Shown piece by piece: positions 5,661 to 7,263 of a DNA stretch of 7,263 nucleotides. The number at the start of each line of letters is the position of its first letter. Within the stretch, counting starts at the first letter, position 1. Made by a program: the position numbers and the translations under genes. Location: contig JABISU010000215.1 in assembly GCA_018700255.1 (NCBI GenBank), forward strand, positions 1 through 7,263, written 5' to 3'. The DNA is from Flavobacteriales bacterium (GTDB lineage Bacteria > Bacteroidota > Bacteroidia > Flavobacteriales > UA16). Under the pieces are notes generated by a model that was given only the letters and a program-made list of their open reading frames with translations, did no database searches and was not told the origin of the DNA.

Positions 5661-7049
5661 ATGAATTATAGAAATATTTTTCAAAATATTTTACCTCCCG
5701 AAAGGCTGCATTTTGATGGTGATATCATGGAATTTCATTCGAAAGATGAAACTGAAGACTTGCATTTTATACCAGGAGTGGTTGCGGAGCCTGTAACTAC
5801 AACGGAGGTTTCTGCGTTAATTAGGATGGCTTTCGAGCATGAAGTGCCTGTTACAGCTGGAGGTGCAAGAACTGGACTTAGTGGTGGGGCTCTTGCAATT
5901 AAAGGAGGCCTTGTTTTGTCGTTAAGGAGAATGAATAAGATTTTACTTATAGATGAGAAAAATCACCAAGTGATTGTTGAGCCTGGAGTTATCACTGAGG
6001 TGCTCCAAAACGCGGTTTCCGAGAAATGTCTCTTTTACGCAGTTGACCCTGCTTCTCAAGGGACTTGTACTATAGGGGGTAATATAGCCGAGAATAGTGG
6101 GGGCCCAAGGGCAGTGAAGTATGGTGTAACAAAGGATTGGGTTTTAAACCTAGAAGTGGTGCTAGCTGATGGTCGAATTATAGAAACGGGAGCAAACACT
6201 TTAAAGAACAGTACTGGGTATAACTTAACGGGGCTTATTGTAGGTAGCGAGGGGACATTGGGTGTGGTCACGAGAGCTACTCTTAAACTACTGCCATTGC
6301 CGAGATTTCAAGCACTTATGTTTGTACCATTTACAAGTGTCACTAACGCATGTAAAACAGTGTCAGAAATTTTCAGAGCTGGTGCTATGCCAAGCGCAGT
6401 TGAGTTTATGGAGCATGATGCTATGGCTCTGACTCAGAAATTTACAGGTAATAGAGAATTGGTTCTTTCAGAAGATGATGAAGCTTATCTATTAATTGAG
6501 GTTGATGGATTTGACGAATCTGAGATTATGCCTCAATGCGAAAGGATACTTTCAGTTTTAGAAGAAAATGGTTCGGGTGAAGTTCTATTTGCTCAATCAG
6601 ATTCGGAGAAGGAAAAACTCTGGTTTTTAAGGCGAAGGGTAGGAGAGGCGGTTAAGGCAGCGAGTATTTATAAGGAGGAGGATACAGTAGTCCCACGCGG
6701 GATGTTGCCGGATCTGATGCTAGCGGTGAAATCAATAGGGGAGAAATATGGATTTAGGTCCATTTGTTATGGTCACGCTGGAGATGGAAATCTGCACATA
6801 AATATCTTAAGGGACGATTTAAGTGATCAGTTTTGGTCTGTAGAATTAAATAAAGCTATTCGCGAATTGTTTGATGTAGTTGTAGCGATGGGAGGCACTT
6901 TAAGCGGTGAGCATGGCATAGGCTTAGTCCAAAAGGACTTTATGGACATCGCTTTCTCCCCGGACGAGTTGTCTGTTTTAATAATGATAAAAAACGGATT
7001 TGATCCCAAAGGAATCATGAACCCAGGAAAAATGTTTCCAAACTCGTGA
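5661..7049 (+). CDS. FAD-linked 2-hydroxyacid oxidoreductase, GlcD / D-lactate dehydrogenase type
   Basis: A 462-residue flavoprotein of the vanillyl-alcohol-oxidase fold. It oxidises a 2-hydroxyacid such as D-lactate, glycolate or D-2-hydroxyglutarate to the 2-oxoacid; the substrate cannot be told from sequence. The N-terminal FAD-binding domain (about 37-205) shows the pyrophosphate loop PVTAGGARTGLSGGA (63-77), GGNIAENSGG (139-148) and GSEGTLG (195-201). The C-terminal oxidase domain (about 210-458) has GHAGDGNLH (371-379), SGEHGIG (415-421) and the closing NPGKMF. His372, His379 and Glu417 correspond to the metal ligands of D-2-hydroxyglutarate dehydrogenase, and His418 to its catalytic histidine. 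There is no signal peptide and no Fe-S domain, so it is probably cytoplasmic or membrane-associated and needs a separate electron acceptor. No glcE or glcF partner is visible. It is slightly shorter than E. coli GlcD (499). It starts 66 nt from the divergent peptidase gene. Confidence 0.9.
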   Translation: MNYRNIFQNILPPERLHFDGDIMEFHSKDETEDLHFIPGVVAEPVTTTEVSALIRMAFEHEVPVTAGGARTGLSGGALAIKGGLVLSLRRMNKILLIDEKNHQVIVEPGVITEVLQNAVSEKCLFYAVDPASQGTCTIGGNIAENSGGPRAVKYGVTKDWVLNLEVVLADGRIIETGANTLKNSTGYNLTGLIVGSEGTLGVVTRATLKLLPLPRFQALMFVPFTSVTNACKTVSEIFRAGAMPSAVEFMEHDAMALTQKFTGNRELVLSEDDEAYLLIEVDGFDESEIMPQCERILSVLEENGSGEVLFAQSDSEKEKLWFLRRRVGEAVKAASIYKEEDTVVPRGMLPDLMLAVKSIGEKYGFRSICYGHAGDGNLHINILRDDLSDQFWSVELNKAIRELFDVVVAMGGTLSGEHGIGLVQKDFMDIAFSPDELSVLIMIKNGFDPKGIMNPGKMFPNS

Positions 7050-7089
7050 ATGTGAATATTCTGATTTTATGTGCGTCAAAAGTGTGAAT

Positions 7090-7111
7090 TGAAAGACTAA
7101 CTTTCATTTTT
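7090..7111 (+). terminator. Weak hairpin plus T-run after the FAD oxidoreductase gene
   Basis: TGAAAG (7090-7095) and CTTTCA (7101-7106) form a perfect 6-bp stem around ACTAA, followed directly by TTTT. It lies 40 nt after the stop codon and 24 nt before fabI. The stem is AT-rich and weak. Part of it, TAACTTTC at 7098-7105, is also one base off the Bacteroidota -7 box, so it could instead belong to a fabI promoter. Confidence 0.35.
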
Positions 7112-7129
7112 AAATTAAGATTATATAAG

Positions 7130-7263
7130 ATGGCTCAAGATTTATTGAAAGGGAAAAAAGGAATAATTTTCGGTGCGTTGAACGACATGTCAATCGCATG
7201 GAAAGTTGCTGAGCAAGCCGTTGCTCAGGGAGCAGAAATTGTGCTTACGAATGCACCTATTGC
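7130..7263 (+). CDS. fabI: Enoyl-ACP reductase (NADH), N-terminal part only
   Basis: Only the first 44 codons are inside the window; the frame runs off the right edge. The translation begins MAQDLLKGKKGIIFGALND and continues with the SIAWKVAE segment (21-28) and ends AEIVLTNAPI (35-44). The FabI-type dinucleotide-binding pattern is present: Gly15 after the first beta strand, a short gap, then Ser21-Ile22-Ala23 at the start of the helix. Classical short-chain dehydrogenases instead have a TGxxxGIG loop. FabI performs the last reduction of each fatty-acid elongation cycle in the cytoplasm and is a tetrameric SDR enzyme of about 260-275 residues. The ATG at 7130-7132 is the only suitable start; the upstream TATATAAG is AT-rich and lacks a Shine-Dalgarno site, as for the neighbours. 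It is 80 nt downstream of the FAD oxidoreductase gene on the same strand, so co-transcription is possible but not shown. Confidence 0.9.
   Translation, partial: MAQDLLKGKKGIIFGALNDMSIAWKVAEQAVAQGAEIVLTNAPI

Noticed and set aside
6056..7018. Minus-strand open frames at 6056-6271 and 6827-7018 opposite the FAD oxidoreductase gene
   Set aside because: Antisense shadows of conserved flavoprotein segments; composition and lack of motifs argue against real genes.
1..7263. CRISPR array, insertion sequence, tRNA/rRNA, toxin-antitoxin or novel defence system
   Set aside because: No spaced direct repeats, terminal inverted repeats, transposase, tRNA-like cloverleaf or defence domain was seen by eye on either strand. 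The window is nearly filled by housekeeping and peptide-metabolism genes, so an undescribed system is not supported.

Overview
The window looks like ordinary chromosomal DNA from a member of the Bacteroidota, most likely a marine or free-living Flavobacteriales-type organism. This rests on several observations. The DNA is AT-rich with AT-rich gaps. Recognisable Shine-Dalgarno sites are absent before the starts. Promoter candidates have the Bacteroidota form (TTG, about 19-21 nt, TAnnTTTG). Both exported proteins have Gln right after the predicted signal-peptidase site. Protein sequences such as the FabI N-terminus and the thioredoxin-like protein have a Bacteroidota flavour. The species cannot be named from this alone.

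Layout, left to right. (1) Bases 1-1167, minus strand: the first 389 codons of citrate synthase (gltA), whose C-terminus lies beyond the left edge. It has a good promoter candidate at 1233-1264 and a small perfect hairpin at the predicted transcript start. (2) 1287-1844, minus: an exported thioredoxin-fold protein with a WCGPCK active site. (3) 1845-1944: a 100-nt divergent promoter gap. (4) 1945-3294, plus: a compact proton-coupled oligopeptide transporter (POT/PTR family). (5) 3313-3352: a long hairpin shared by two convergent genes, a probable bidirectional terminator. (6) 3381-5594, minus: an exported dipeptidyl-peptidase IV-type S9 peptidase with all catalytic residues. (7) 5595-5660: a 66-nt divergent gap. 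(8) 5661-7049, plus: a GlcD/D-lactate dehydrogenase-type FAD oxidoreductase. (9) 7130-7263, plus: the first 44 codons of enoyl-ACP reductase (fabI), cut by the right edge.

The clearest functional pairing is the DPP-IV-like peptidase, predicted to release dipeptides outside the inner membrane, with the POT transporter, predicted to import di- and tripeptides. Together they form a plausible peptide-scavenging unit arranged tail to tail. Citrate synthase and the 2-hydroxyacid oxidase serve central carbon metabolism, and FabI serves fatty-acid synthesis. I found no CRISPR array, mobile element, RNA gene, toxin-antitoxin or defence system, and no convincing undescribed system. The most useful second-look items are the POT transporter that appears to lack the extra HA/HB helices of bacterial POTs, the 5'-end hairpin of gltA, and the paired Q-rule signal peptides.
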